Shown: in pieces, positions 33,985-46,773 of the stretch
Numbering within the stretch: position 1 is the stretch's first letter
How the letters are laid out: each line of letters opens with the position of its first letter
DNA from: Parasponia andersonii
Taxonomy: Eukaryota > Streptophyta > Magnoliopsida > Rosales > Cannabaceae
Assembly: GCA_002914805.1 (NCBI GenBank)
Contig: JXTB01000062.1
Location: forward strand, 1,063,062 to 1,127,061
Direction: 5' to 3'
Length of the DNA: 64,000 nt
Translations under genes and position numbers: made by a program
The notes under the pieces: model-generated
The model's input: the letters and a program-made list of their open reading frames with translations, nothing else
Databases searched by the model: none
Told to the model about the DNA's origin: nothing

Positions 33985-35450
33985 GCAAACAAAAATCGTA
34001 CTACGGGGATCATGTCGATTGCCGACAACCTGAGAAAACGCATGAGGAGGAAAGAGCTGCCCAACCAAAAATTGCCAACATACCTCATAAAGATCGTACT
34101 ACAGGGATCACGTTGCTTGCCGATGACCCGAGAAACGTACGAGGAAAAAAGAGCTGCGCAACCAAAAACTTGCCAGCAGACTTCATAAAGATCGTACTGC
34201 AGGGATCACGTCGCTTGCCGATGACCAGAGAAAATGTACGAAGAGGAAAGAGCTGCGCAACCAAAAACTTGCCAATAGACCTCATAAAGATTGTACTGTG
34301 GGGATCACGTCGCTGGCCGACAACCTGAGAAAACGTAGGAGGAGGAAAGAGCTGCACAACCAAAAACTTGCTAACAGACCTCATAAAAATCATACTGCGG
34401 GGATCACATCGCTTGTCGATGACCCGAGAAAACGTATAAGGAGGAAAGAGCTGTGCAACTGAAAACTTGCCAGCAGACCTCATAAAGATCGTACTGCGGG
34501 GATCACGTCGCTTGCCAAAGACCCGAGAAAACATGCGAAGAGGAAAGATCTGCGTAACCAAAAACTTGCCAGCAGACCTCATAAAGATTGTACTGCAGGG
34601 ATCACGTCGCTTATCGATGACCCGAGAAAACATACGAAGAGGAAAGAGATGCATAACCAAAAGCTTGCCTATAGACCTCATAAAGATCGTACTGCGGGGA
34701 TCACGTCACTTGCCGACGACCTGAGAAAATGTACGAGGAGGAAAGAGTTGCGTAACCAAAAACTTGCCAGCAGACCTCATAAAGATCATACTGCGGGGAT
34801 TACATTACTTGCTGACGACCCGAGAAAACGTGCGAAGAAGAAAGAGCTACGCAACCAAAAACTTGCTAGTAGACCTCATAAAGATTGCACTGCAGGGTTC
34901 ACGTCACTTGCCGATGACCCAAGAAAACATACGAGGAGCAAAGAGCTACGCAACCACAACATGCCAGCAGACCTCATAAAAATCGTACTGCGGGGATCAC
35001 ATCACTTGCCGACGACCCGAGAAAACGTGCAAAGAGAAAAAAGCTACGCAATCAAAAACTTGCCAACAGACATCACAAAATTCATACTACGGGGAGTACG
35101 TCACTTTATTGACGACCCGAGAAAACGTACGAGGAGGATTGATCTACGCAGTAAAATACTTGCTGGCCTACCTCAATGAAGATCGTACTATGGGAAACAC
35201 ATCGTGCAATAGAATGCTTGCCGATGGCCGGGGAAAACGCACGAAGAGGATCGGGCTGCGCAGTCAAATACTTATCAATAGACCTCGGTAAGGATCACAC
35301 TATGGGAACCACCTTGCGCAATAAAATAATTACCGATGGCCCAAGAAAATACGCGAAGGGGATTGAGCTGCGCAATAAAGCATTTGCCAGTGGACCTCGC
35401 CAAGAATTACGCCACGAGGATCACGTCACTTTTCGATAACCCGAGAGGAC
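33985..35450 (+). repeat. Minisatellite array of about 98 bp, roughly 15 copies
   Basis: Units contain CATAAAGATCGTACTGCGGG, GATCACGTCGCTTGCCGA, CCGAGAAAACGTACGAGGAG and GCAACCAAAAACTTGCCAG. Starts at 34084, 34182, 34280, 34379, 34477 and so on give a 98-99 bp period; the last units are more diverged and about 100-120 bp. It lies in the untranslated region between pol and the antisense ORF. Open frames across it are by-products of the repeats. Confidence 0.93.
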
Positions 35451-35499
35451 ATACTTGCGGGGTGAGGGTGATTTGAGTGATGAGACCCCCCAGAGAACA

Positions 35500-35795
35500 C
35501 TTAAGCTGAGCATGAGCCAAAGAAAAAAGGGGTCAGGTTCTACCCGTTGGAAGCAGACCTTCCCCAGGGGGCACCTTAACTACGCACAAGCCAAAGACAA
35601 ACGGGACCAAGGTCTATCTGTTGGAAGTAGACCCTCCCTAGAAAGCACCTTAGCTACGCACAGGCCAAAGGCAAACGGGACCAAGGTCTACCCGTTGGAA
35701 GTAGACCCTCCCCATAAAGTGCCTTAGCTAAGCATGGGTAGGAAATGAACGGAACTAAGACCTACCCGTTGGAAGTAAGTCCGAGCAAGACTAAG
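35500..35795 (+). repeat. Second minisatellite array, 74-bp period, four copies
   Basis: TACCCGTTGGAAG or a close variant occurs at 35541, 35615, 35689 and 35763, exactly 74 bp apart. Units also share GCCAAAG and ACGGGACCAAGG. The same motif array, inverted, is present in the second Tat element near 50650-50900. Confidence 0.9.
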
Positions 35796-36419
35796 CACAA
35801 AGCAGAAATTACAACCAAATTCTGTTTATTATTGCTTAGATTACAGGATGCGTGGTCGACACAGACGCGGACCCATTGTCTCTATTTGTGAGGAGCAGAT
35901 CTCGGGCGAACTCGCAAGGACACGTCGGAGTGATACACCCTGTCTGCTCCCGAAAAGAGCCAAGCCCAGGCCTCCTCCTCTGAAGTGACAGGTCCAAACA
36001 GTTTTCGACCAATCCTTGAAGTTTGTTCCTGGCACGTTCCCATTTGGGGTCGGAGAAGTCCAGCCATACGCACGGATCATATTCTATTAAGATGAGTCAT
36101 AATGGAAGTTATACATCCTCAAAGTCAGGCGAGCTGGAACTCACATCTCGATCTTCGGAGCTGACCTCCGCATCATATATGATTGAGCCAGACCCGGGAA
36201 CCGAGCAGACCACCGACAAAGGAATGACATCATATATGATGCCTGACCCTGACCACAGATGCAAGCGATAAAAATAATATAATGATGAATATAATAGATA
36301 ACACAAAATGAGCGTGAGAAGAATACGCCATTTTATTATTTAAACAGTTGCTTGCAACAGGGGTCGGCTTTACACGGAGTGGTTAGCACTTTGCAAATGT
36401 ACAAAAGGGGGGGGAGTCC
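35796..36419. other. Non-coding spacer between arrays and antisense ORF
   Basis: No convincing gene. It has some similarity to 50020-50640 of the second Tat element, so it belongs to the element's conserved 3' region. Confidence 0.5.
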
Positions 36420-39400
36420 CTAGTTACCTCCAGGGAGGGAAGCGATGCTGGCTTCGAAGCTTGGGCTAGCTGCAGCGGAGTCGGAATCGTCGCTGGACAG
36501 GACGAGTGTACTTGACCCTCCGCTCGTCAAGGCGCCCTCGCCAGGCTGATCCCTAGAGACCTCCGTAGCTTATTCTGGCAGACCCAGAGCAGGGACAACC
36601 TCCTTAGTGACAGAAGTAGATATAGAGGGCCTATCTTTATCTCCGTCGAGCATCTTCAACACATTAGCAGGGTACACGATATTTATCTCATCCCCTAACT
36701 GCTGCATGTAGTCCTTGACAGAGTAATAGTCCTTCTCGACACCTTTCTGCTCATCGAACTGGTCTGGCGTTACCACCTTCATGTGGTCTTCGAATTCTCT
36801 ATTCTCCCAACTAAACCTGTAGCTCTCCGCAGAAAGGACATCCACTTGCCTCTGACACCTCGTCTTCAGATTCTCCGCGTTCACCAGCCTCAACTCCGCT
36901 TGCCGCTACGACAAATCGACCAAAAAGATGTTAATGTCGGCGAGATCTTCACCGTGGTTGCAAGACAACTCCGCATGAGCCCACATCAGTCTCTTGTGAT
37001 CTAAGTAAAGATGTCAGTTTACCTCATTAGACCGGTCAAGCCGGCGCTGCAGGGAATGGGCCTCCGACTTGGCTTTCGCCTCGGCTTTCCTCGCCTCTTT
37101 GGCATCATCGACGGCTCTGTCACGAGCGATGAAAGCTAGCCCCATCTCTGCCCCTGCGTTCTACAGCTCCTACTTTTTGACCCCGAGTTCGGTTTGGGCC
37201 AGCCTGGCAGCCTCGGCTTTAGCCAACCTGTCAGCCTCAGCTTTGGCTAACTTGGTGGCCAACTCCTCGTGCCTGACCCCCTCGACGCTCAGAGCATGAG
37301 CCACCGTACCGCTGACCCTAGCCTCGTCCAAGCTCTGATATAGGTCGAAGTCTGCCCTCAACATGGCAAGGGCGACCTCGCTCCACTCGGCCATCACAGC
37401 TCGGGCATTTAGCTCCCCGGTCAGCTCTCTGACTCGAGAGGAGTAGAAAGACTGGACGGTGGCTAGCTGCAGAATACAAGAAAGCAAGGTCAGCATTCAG
37501 CATGGATGCCGAAAAATATGGAAGTGGCGGCCAGACGAGCCAGACCTGCGCAATGTTGTAGTTAGCGACGAGCTCAATGTTCTCTGGGGAAAGCGCCTCC
37601 AGCTCAAACTCTGCAGCTGGACCCTTTCCCTAGGCATTGCCCGCGTCTGAGGAACGCGGCTCTGACCCGCCGACCGAGAGGACGCCATGTCCCTTTTCAG
37701 GATGAACTCCAGTGGCTTCTTTCGACGCTCCTGAGATGGTAGAGATGAGGACGGTAGGAGGCAGGGCATCACTGAGTGCACTTTTAGCGACATTAGTGGG
37801 TGATGCATCCTCAGCAGAAGAGGTCGCATCGACTGCCGCTACATCGGCAGTTTCGGCTGCCGCCCCCCTTGGAGCCTAGCCTGAACGTGATTTTTCGGTC
37901 TTGTCTTGACCAACCCCTCCTGATGGGCCACTACGCACAAATCTTCTACTCCTCATGAGGGTCAACGTGGCCCCATCATCTTCACTGCCAGAAGAGGGGG
38001 CAGTTCTACCCCTCTTCCCCACCGGGCTTTCCTTCCCTTCAGATAAGTCGGCCTCGCGATCCCACTTCGTCGGGATAGGGGGAGGGAAAGACAGCCGAGA
38101 TTTCAACCTCGGAGCCCCTCTGCTGAGCTCAGCAATCTCCCCACAGGAATGGGTGGCACCGGACTCCGTTCCCGCCTTCGAGCCAGAACTGGGGGTAGAA
38201 GAGGTCGGCGCAGAAGGCTCACCGGGTAGGCTCGAATGCGCCCCTTTGCTGTGCACATTCTTTATCGCCGGTGCCTCCTGGATCACGAGTCTGCCCGCCT
38301 TGGGAGTTGGCGCTACCGGCATTTCATCCCCGGTCACGAATAGACCCTCCAGGTCATCGTCTGAACCTGTTCTTGGGATGACAACTCTTAAGGCCTCATC
38401 CTTTGAGGACACCACCAAACACCGACCAGCGGGGACCTTTGGGCGAGCCTTGTGCACAGCGGTCTTCCCTTTGACTGGGGAAGGGTCTGCCGAAGGGCCT
38501 GCATCCGAACCTGCAAAGGGCAAGCAACATGGTTAAAACGTAGCCATGACCTGACCGACGGAGCCCAAAGATACAAAAATGAACTCACCCTTAGCCCTCT
38601 TAGGGGTGGCGGTCTCCTCTCTGCGGAACCTAGCACACTCCTCAGCCACAAGCTTCACTGCCTTTTCGAGCTCGTGACTGGTCGATGCCACCAAGTCGTT
38701 GGGACCTGCCAGCTAGCTCGAGGCTGTGATCTGATGGCCCACCATGGCAATGCGACCCTGCTCATCCTGGCAGAATCGGTTCAGGGCAGAGGCGTCAAAT
38801 TGGCTCCGAAGGTACTTGGTGATGACCCACGTGTCTAGTGGGAAGAGGAGGTATGAGACTATCTTTGGCATCATGTTCATCACTTGGGGATTCATGATAG
38901 CCTGAATATGTCAGCAATCCCCAGACGACCCGAAGAGGATGATTCCCTCCACGTCCTAGAGCCGACTCACCGACAGCCGAGGCTCGAACTTGTTTTCCTC
39001 CGCAGAGGTTGCACAAAGCAAAACGTTATGAGTAAAAATGGACGAAATATGCACAGACCTAAAATTCACGACCCAGTACTTACTTTGCAGAAAGGATGAG
39101 GGGATTTGAAAACACTCTCCGTTCACCCAGGGAGAGTACCACGCCCCTCCGACGGTATATATACGGGAATGGGAGTCCTACTGCTTGTCCGACCTCAGCA
39201 AACCCCAGAAGATATGGTGCCCCGGGAGCGGCTGGAGATAGAAAGTGGGGTAAGAGCCCCTTTTGGGGATGAGGATAAGCTTATAAGCATAGAAAACCAC
39301 TTCTAAGTCAATATGCGTGTTGAGGAGGACGGACAAGGCAGAAAGCCCCATCAGAATCATGATTCCGTTAGCATTGAGCTGCATCGGATGAATCCCCATG

Positions 39401-39627
39401 AGGCTAAAGAACTGGTGGACCAAGGGAGGAAGAGGAAACCGCAACCACTCCAGATGCCTCCTCCCCAGAACGATGGAGCCTTATGGAGTAGAGGGGTAAA
39501 GGTACCAGTCCACCGAGCCGTCGACCCTCTCTAAAGTGACTCCGTCGGGGAAGTAGAGCTGCCTCCTCAACGACCCTAATTCAGAATCCGTGACGAGGCG
39601 GAGTTTCTGACTCAGATCTAGGGCCAT
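36420..39627 (-). pseudogene. Spliced antisense ORF of Tat element 1 (putative gypsy-type transposon protein)
   Basis: The minus-strand reading starts MALDLSQKLRLVTDSELGS (ATG 39627) and ends SIASLPGGN, stop at 36420. Segments include LPPLVHQFFSLMGIHPMQLN, NTHIDLEVVFYAYKLILIPK and YLLFPLDTWVITKYL, then a Ser/Pro/acidic-rich part and an Ala/Leu/Glu-rich coiled-coil-like part (37496-37170). Candidate introns lie near 39085-39005, 38590-38514 and 37545-37455. Stops, for example after YPSTP, make this copy broken. The fold resembles the family annotated as putative gypsy-type transposon (Transposase_28-like). Tat elements are known to carry extra ORFs antisense to pol; the role is unknown. Confidence 0.75.
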
Positions 39628-39949
39628 CGTGTTAGATGCGGTCGAATAAGACGAATTGTTCTAGAAAAAAGGAGATGCGGAAACCCTGAGATTTGAGAAA
39701 GCTGAAATACTTAGAGATTTTGGTAAAGTAAGAAATGAGCATAAATGCGGCTTTTATAGAAGGGGAGCCGAAGAGATTTTCCTGGAGGAGGGTAGGACAA
39801 GAAAGACGGAAGCATTAGAATTTCAAAATTTGAAGAAATTGCGACACGGGATGGCGTGCCTCCATGTTGGCAATTGGAGAGCCACGTGTATCCCTCAAAT
39901 TGGAGGAACAGAGAAACGATTTCCCCACTTGATGGATACGAATCTATCA

Positions 39950-39969
39950 AATAGGGAAGTGAGGGCAGT
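39950..39969 (+). promoter_or_regulatory. Polypurine tract of Tat element 1
   Basis: Purine-rich AATAGGGAAGTGAGGGCAG directly precedes the right LTR. The second Tat element has AATAGGGAAATGAGGGTAT at the matching place. Confidence 0.75.
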
Positions 39970-40784
39970 TGTGGGACCCGTTTCTAAATCATACACCACG
40001 TGGACGATTAAGTGGCAGAACAGGTCATAAACGGGGCACGCCGTCCAACACGTGTCCAGAGTGACCAATTAAAGGCCATGCGAGTTGCACGTGGTACCAC
40101 ATAGGCCTATGGGCTGTCCGAGGTTAGGGTCGAACCTATCCTAGACTCTGGATGGACTCGGCCCAATCCGATTCTTACCTCGACAGCTGGGGGTCAAAAG
40201 CCTCAAGGGTCTTCCACCAGAGTACAATGGAAAGCAACTCACAACTTCAAACCCAGACAGAGCATTTAATGCGATCGTGGGTAGGTGCACGCATTGGGCA
40301 AGTCTTCTTGACAGAACGGCGGCTTGTCAAAATCTCACCCCCGACAGGCTGGAGTCGTAGAGGACGGCGGAAAACAGGCCGCGACGATGCAAGGAAGGTT
40401 ACGGTAACGATGACCCGTGATTTCTGGAGTAAGTCATGATGGAAAAAGGTACTCAATCCTGGGATTGAGAGCCAAAAAACTCCCAATCCCAGGATCATAT
40501 ATACATAAGCCTTGTTTCCTCCCAAAAAGAGATATATATAGGGAAGAAATAATACAATATACAAAAAAATATTTTTACAAAAAAAAACGAAATTCTCGTT
40601 ATTCCATCTCAGGAATAAATCACTGACTTAAGCATCGGAGAGTTTTTGCAGGTGGCCACTCCCGCCTCCCCGTCTCAGCCTGAAGCTAAAGATATTCCGG
40701 AATAACAAGAATACGTGGACAGTTAGTGAATACCTCATCAGCAGTTCAGAGACACGTAGACCGCTGGTGAGAACTGATCTAACA
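39970..40784 (+). repeat. Tat element 1 right LTR
   Basis: 815 bp, TGTGGGACCCG to GATCTAACA, followed by target duplication CTATA. It is clearly diverged from the left LTR by scattered substitutions. Confidence 0.92.
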
Positions 40785-40789
40785 CTATA

Positions 40790-43700
40790 TATTTAATAAT
40801 CACCTATTGAATGAGAACTCCAACATTAGTTTGTGTTAAAAAAGTGGAATAAATATGACAATTTTAGGATCATTTCTTCCAAAATAAATAATTAAAGAAA
40901 ATGGAATAATAGCTCAGATCCTGAATGTTATTCTCCTAAATTAGATTATTGTGAATTTATGAAATAACAATATGAATTATTAAGCTAGCTCCATTTGCTC
41001 AAATGTATTGATTTGTCCTCGCGTAATTATACCCTAATTACCGAAACAAAAAGAAAAAACAAAAAAACGTGATAAATAGATTCAAGATTGCGGGAATTTC
41101 CTTATTTATTTGTTTTTGGATAATTATTTATTTATTATTTTTTTTTTGTCTAGAAATAAAGTGACAGAGATTTTTCTTTTCTTTCCTCTTTTTTTTCCTA
41201 TTTTTTAAAATTTTTTTGATTGAATCGAACAAAATGGATAATAACCACAAACAAAGGATGATGCCGTTTATCAAAAGCCGGAGGAAGTTTCTGACGGACT
41301 GACACCGACAATGCAAGCCGCTTGTGAAACGACGTCGTTTTGGGCAACAACGTTCTCAAAAAAAGCAAAGAAGCCCCAACGTCTTAGGATGTTTCTCGCA
41401 CTCGAAGAATAAATACTTTTTCACAAAAAAAAAAAAAACTTTTAGAAAGATGTGCTTTTTTTCTTGTCATGTTTAATAAATCGAAGCTGACGTGTCCGTT
41501 ATTCGGATAACAGATAAGTATCACCCATGGCGTATTTTAGACGCATCCCGTTCCGGATTCCACTTTTCTCTTAAATTTACTTTATTTTTTAATTTTTATT
41601 TTTATCCCTTGAAAAATAATTTTGGTTGATCCAATATATCACTATCATTATGTCCTTCATAGCATCCTAAAATAGTAAGACTACGTATAATTGAGATGGT
41701 TTATTCCAATTCAAACAGTGTACATAACCATGATTAGAATAATGTTTTATGTATAATTATAATAATAATAATAAGTATTAGGCTATCTGAAATTAGTTTG
41801 TGGTCCAATAATGATATTTTGTGTGTGAGATCATGACTATCCACCAAATGGGCTAAATTTTTAGCCCAAGTTGAGATCTCTCTATGTCACACTGGCCCAC
41901 CAAACTAACTCAATGCCTCCATCATGTGATAATACACATTAGAAAGAGAAAATTACTTTAAATACTATTATTAGTTATTCAATTATAACTAAGCACGAGC
42001 TGTATCAAATTTGTATTCTCAGGAAAATATACGACCAAATAATTGTGAACAAGTGATTTCAAAATAAATAAAATAATTGTCACCAAGTTATGGAAATGTA
42101 GATAAAGCATTATTGTGAATGTAGAAAAATAATGACTCTTATGAATCAATATGAGAGAAAAAAAAAAGGTGAAATTGAAATGTATGAATTTGCAGGTGAT
42201 AATGACATAAATGAAAGTGTTGTAAAAAAAACATATAGATAAAGATTCGTGAAGGAATAAAAAACTTTTGAAATAATTATCTGCATTCTATAATCTATAG
42301 TTCTAGATTGGCTTAATTTATCTATCAATAGTAAACTTTAAGAAAAATGCTAAACATCTCGTCTTTTTTTTTTTTTACCACTTAACGTAGTATATGATTT
42401 ATCCTAATTTGTCATCATACAACTAGTGAATAATGTTCAATTTATTTGTGATAAAGAGTGAAATTGGGACAACTTATTTATCTCATTAAGTGGTATTAGA
42501 AAAGTGATAATTTATATGATCCCTAATTATTCCTTAAAAAAATATTTGAAAACTTAATTATAATTATTTATGTATAGTTAGCATTGACACTTATATGAGC
42601 TAAAAAACTTCTTGGAAAATATTACAAGAGTGACAAATAGTGGTTCTTAAACCTTGTTGGGAAATTATAATCTTATTTAGTTCATAAATTTTTAGTTTTT
42701 TTTTTTTAATCTCATTTGGTCAATAAACTCCGTAAATTTTCCCCTCAATACACGAGGTAAGTGAAAAAGTGAAATTTTGTTAAGCTTGTTAATGGAAATT
42801 AGTAATACGACCAACTAAATATCAACAATTAAGCTTATGCTCAAACGTTTGATTTCAAATTTTAGGGGATTGAATATAGTATTTTAATAAAATAGTTCAT
42901 TAAAACTTTTATCGAGCTTTAGTGCATTGTCAAAGTTTGTTTAACGAGGTACAAGTTTGAAGTTTCTATGAACTATATTAGAATGTTAATAGGCAAAAAA
43001 ATTTGACAACTCAATTGTCATATTAGATTAGTTGGTATTAAAAAATAAACATACAATATATAAAAGACTAAAAGATTTGTAAAGGATTTACACATGGATG
43101 AATCTTTTGTGTATAGCACAAAGATTTGAAACTTGATCACGATACACATTTTCATAATTGAGAAATTTGTTTGTGCAACAACATGCCATGTTTTATTCAT
43201 TCTAATTAAATTTCCACACTTTTTTTTAATCTTTCGATAAAATTATCCATTTACATGTATTCTTTCATATTGCTGTTTTTTTGTCCTCGTAGTCTTGAAT
43301 ATCACTGCAAAGACACACGGTGGGTCATAATTAATAAGGTTAGATATTACCCAAAAACCAATGAAATACTTATAAATAAAAAAGCATTTCCTAAGAATCA
43401 TTAACGCATTAAATACAGAATTAAAAAATAAAATAAACTAGGTATGGTTGAGTTAGTGAACGTTGGAACCGTGCTGTCACGGCTGGTCAGGGGTCAGTGT
43501 GGGACCTTTTAGCCCATGTCGTTGCTGCTCTCACTCGCTCGGACATCGGCACCGATCCTCCAGATCTCATCTTCTTTTGGCGGTTAGGATTTTTTTTTTT
43601 TTAAAATATTTAGGACAAGGATTTCCTAAGACTAGGTTATTATTATTATTATTATTATTATTGTTTTTGTTGTTTTAATTTTATCATTAAATTTTTTTAA

Positions 43701-45586
43701 GGAAAAAAAAAAGAGGAAAAAAGGGCGGGTTGATTTGGCTCTATTTTGTGAACAGTGATGTTTGAGCTGTACCAATCTTGTAAATCTAAGCATCCAAAGC
43801 CAGGGTCCATTGGTCTCAAGTCTCAACCAATGAAAAAGGAAAAAGATATAAGGGGTTAATTTTTTAAAATACCCTTAATTTTGGTCAAAGTTTCGAGTTT
43901 GGGACAGTTGCAAAAAAATGTCCATTTTGCCATTTGGTCCATTTTATGAATACGGAGGGAAAGAAAGAACATGACATGACTTGAGGTTGTTTTTAAGGAT
44001 AAAAGAGCAAAGCTCAACTTTTGAAAAGTTAAGAATATATTATTCAAAAAAATAAGGTTAAGAATATATCAGGCTCAAATTTAATGAAGGGTAAAATTGT
44101 GTCATTTAAGTCCTTGTAATTTTTAGTTATACACATTGTTAGTCCCGTGCTCACTTCTTTTTACAAAAGCTAAGGTTAAAAAAACTCTCGTTTAACGCTT
44201 GACACAATTTTTAAAAATTGATAAACGAAAGTTTTTTTAACCCACCTCCCTTTTCCTTTTTTTCCTTTGAAATTTAAAAGGTGATAAACGATATTCATCT
44301 TACCCCAACTCAAATATCTGAAAAAAAAAGTTAAATATATTTTATTCATTGCTCTTGTTATTTTGTTTTTCCTTTCTTAAAAAAAATTATAACAAAAAAT
44401 TTTATTTCTTTACTAAATTTTTGTAATTCGAAATTTGGCTTGCTATTTAATCTGCATAAAATTTTTCTCAATCTTGTTTTTTTTTTTCTAATGATACATA
44501 TATTTTCTTTATTGGACTTCTAATGATATATTTAAAATTAATTGCAAGTAATCTTTGTACTATCAGTTAATTTTTTAGAACACGTTATAAATTAATATTT
44601 CATTATATAAAAACGTTAAAATTATTTTATTCTTTTTTGTTTATTTTTATCTCGTTTTTGGAAATCCAATTGAAAATTTATGTACAAAAATAGTGTTTGT
44701 ATACTAATTAAAATTTCAAAGAAATCAAAATTATAGGATTTTTTTGTTTTTTTTGGGGGGGGGGGGGTTGCGTTGCCATAAAAGGGACCCTTTGTCATGA
44801 AATTTTATATCAATGATTTGTTAACTAAATCACGTCAAACATTCAATCAGTTTGTTGGTGATTGGTGTAAATAATTAGTAAAAGATGGTTTAGAAGCCAC
44901 TCTATTTTTATAAATTGTTTTTTCATTTTTAATCGATGTGAAATTAAGAGGCCAGATGGTTGTTTCTGGGCCGTTGTCTAAAATTAAGAAAGCTACACAA
45001 TTCTGATAGATCAAACCAAACATAATGCATCATATCGACTAGATCCAATATCTAGTTCTCATTTCATATCCTGCCACTTTCAATTATGCGATTAGTGAAT
45101 AAAAAATCTTCACCTATTTGTCTCATTTTTATAATTCACAAATATGGAAAACGCAACATATTTAAGCACTTTATAAAAAAAATAGCGAAAAAAATATTTC
45201 ATCGTATCTACAAATTGTTGGTTTATTGAATCATTAATTTAATGTGTCACTTTCGTTAAATGTGCAATAGTTTAGAGAAAATATAAATAGTGGTGTGAGG
45301 AACTTGATTTTAAAACTGTAGGTAATATAATATATTATTTTAGGCAAGTATATGATACTTTTTTGCAAGTATATGATACTTTTTTTGGAAGGGCAAGTAT
45401 ATAATACCTAAACAAGATGTATTCAGAAAAACAAAATGTTTTGGGGTATAAGGATAATACATCCATTTTTAATATTCATATCAAAACGTGGCAAATTTTT
45501 TTTTTCCTTCTTTTTTAAGAATAAAAGAATCCTCAAGAAATTATCAATAATCATAAGTTAAATCTAAACTGATAATGAGATGTTGG
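40790..45586. other. AT-rich intergenic DNA between the two Tat elements
   Basis: About 4.8 kb with no recognisable gene. Short frames match no family I know. It holds a (TTA)n microsatellite at about 43637-43662, a run of 13 G at 44755-44767, and a GC-richer island at about 43460-43580 with no evident identity. Confidence 0.6.
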
Positions 45587-46418
45587 TGTTGGATCGATTC
45601 TTATCAGCTGTCCACGTGTATCTAAACTACTGACATTGTATCTACCAACTATCCACGTATTCTTGCTATCTCAGAATACTTTTGACTTCAGGTCAGATCG
45701 GAGAGGCGGGGGTAGACACCTACAAAAACTCTCCGATGCTTAAGTCAGTTGTTTATTTCTGAGACTGAAAAGCAAAGATTACGTTTTTCTCTTTATATAT
45801 CTATCTCAATCTTTGGCTTATAAACTTTTATAAATTTCTTTTTGTATGAGTTCATGCCTCTCTTCCTTTTGGGGACGTATGACTCATATATATAGTTCTG
45901 GAACTGAGAACCTCATGGTTCTCAATCATAGGACTGAGTACCTTTTCTCATTAGGACTTATTTCAGAGATCATGTGCCGTGATTTCTGTGATTCCCCTTG
46001 CATCGTTGTGGCCTAGTTTCCGCCGTCCCTTATGGCTCGAGCCTGTGAGGGTGAGATTTTAACAACCCGCCATTCTGTTAGGACGGTTTGCCCAATGCAC
46101 ACACCTACTCAGAATCGCATTAAATATCCTGTCTGGGTCTGGAGCAGTGTGCTACCTTCAAGGGTCTTCTGGTAGAAGACCCTCGAGCCTCCTGACCCCC
46201 AGCTATCGAGGTAGGAACTGAGGCGGGTCAAACCAATCCAGGGTCTGGAATGGATTTGGCCCTGACCTCTGACAATCCACGGGCCCATACGGTATCACGT
46301 GCAACTTGCGTGACTTTTAAATGGTCACTCTGGACGCGTGGCAGATGACGTGCCCTCTTGTGACCTGTTCTGCTATTTAATTGTCTATGTGGTACGTGAT
46401 CTAGGAATAGGCCCCACA
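45587..46418 (-). repeat. Tat element 2 LTR (3' in element sense)
   Basis: 832 bp, TGTTGGATCG to GCCCCACA on the plus strand. It shares blocks such as AGTCACTC/GAGTGACC and the TATA region with element 1 LTRs, but at lower identity, so this is a related subfamily. Confidence 0.9.
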
Positions 46419-46773
46419 ATACCCTCATTTCCCTATTTGATGGATTCGTATCCATCAAGTGAGGAAATCGTGTCTCCAGTCCTTCAATTTAAGGGGTATA
46501 CTTGGCCCCTTACCATTATTTCTCCCCAGTTAAAAAAGATGGTGCATGTTATCTCGTGTTATGACTTTTTTAGATTTTTGAAATTCCTGTGCTTCCATCT
46601 TCCTCACACCGTTCCCCTCTAAGAGAGACTTTTTGGCTCCCCCTCTCTAAAGACAGAATTTATGCTCGTTTCTTACTTTACCGAAATCTTCAAGTATTCT
46701 AGCTTCAAAAATCTTAGGGTTTTCGACTTTTTACTTTGCTAGAACCGTTTGCTCCTTTGATCGTATCCAAAAC

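Larger units (their letters stand above)
29879..40784 (+). mobile_element. Tat-lineage Ty3/Gypsy element 1, deleted and internally duplicated
   Basis: The LTRs (29879-30689 and 39970-40784) begin TGTGGGAC and end AACA. They are flanked by a perfect 5-bp target duplication, CTATA (29874-29878 and 40785-40789). A primer-binding site (TGGCACTGTCTGTGGGAA) follows the left LTR. A polypurine stretch, AATAGGGAAGTGAGGGCAG, precedes the right LTR. Inside are gag and integrase fragments only, a tandem duplication that includes a partial third LTR, two minisatellite arrays, and a long antisense ORF. Protease, reverse transcriptase and RNase H are missing, so it is non-autonomous. Confidence 0.93.

Noticed and set aside
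33864-35179. Long frames across the 98-bp array on both strands
   Set aside because: They repeat the same peptide with each DNA unit and change frame at unit-length changes; no start, domain or conservation supports coding.
33985-35450. Regularly spaced repeats that could suggest a CRISPR-like array
   Set aside because: Units are head-to-tail with no unique spacers, lie in a plant retrotransposon, and decay gradually at one end.
37955-38536. A 193-codon open frame on the plus strand
   Set aside because: It lies opposite the Ser/Pro-rich exon of the Tat antisense ORF, which is conserved in the second element; the plus frame is not.
43460-43580. GC-richer island between the Tat elements
   Set aside because: The open frame is short, shows no recognisable motif, and runs into a TTA repeat; no product can be supported.
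45480-45530. Poly-T stretch as the LINE 3' tail on the far side of Tat element 2
   Set aside because: It would fit a LINE split by the Tat insertion, but no LINE coding sequence is recognisable left of 45587, so the link is unsupported.
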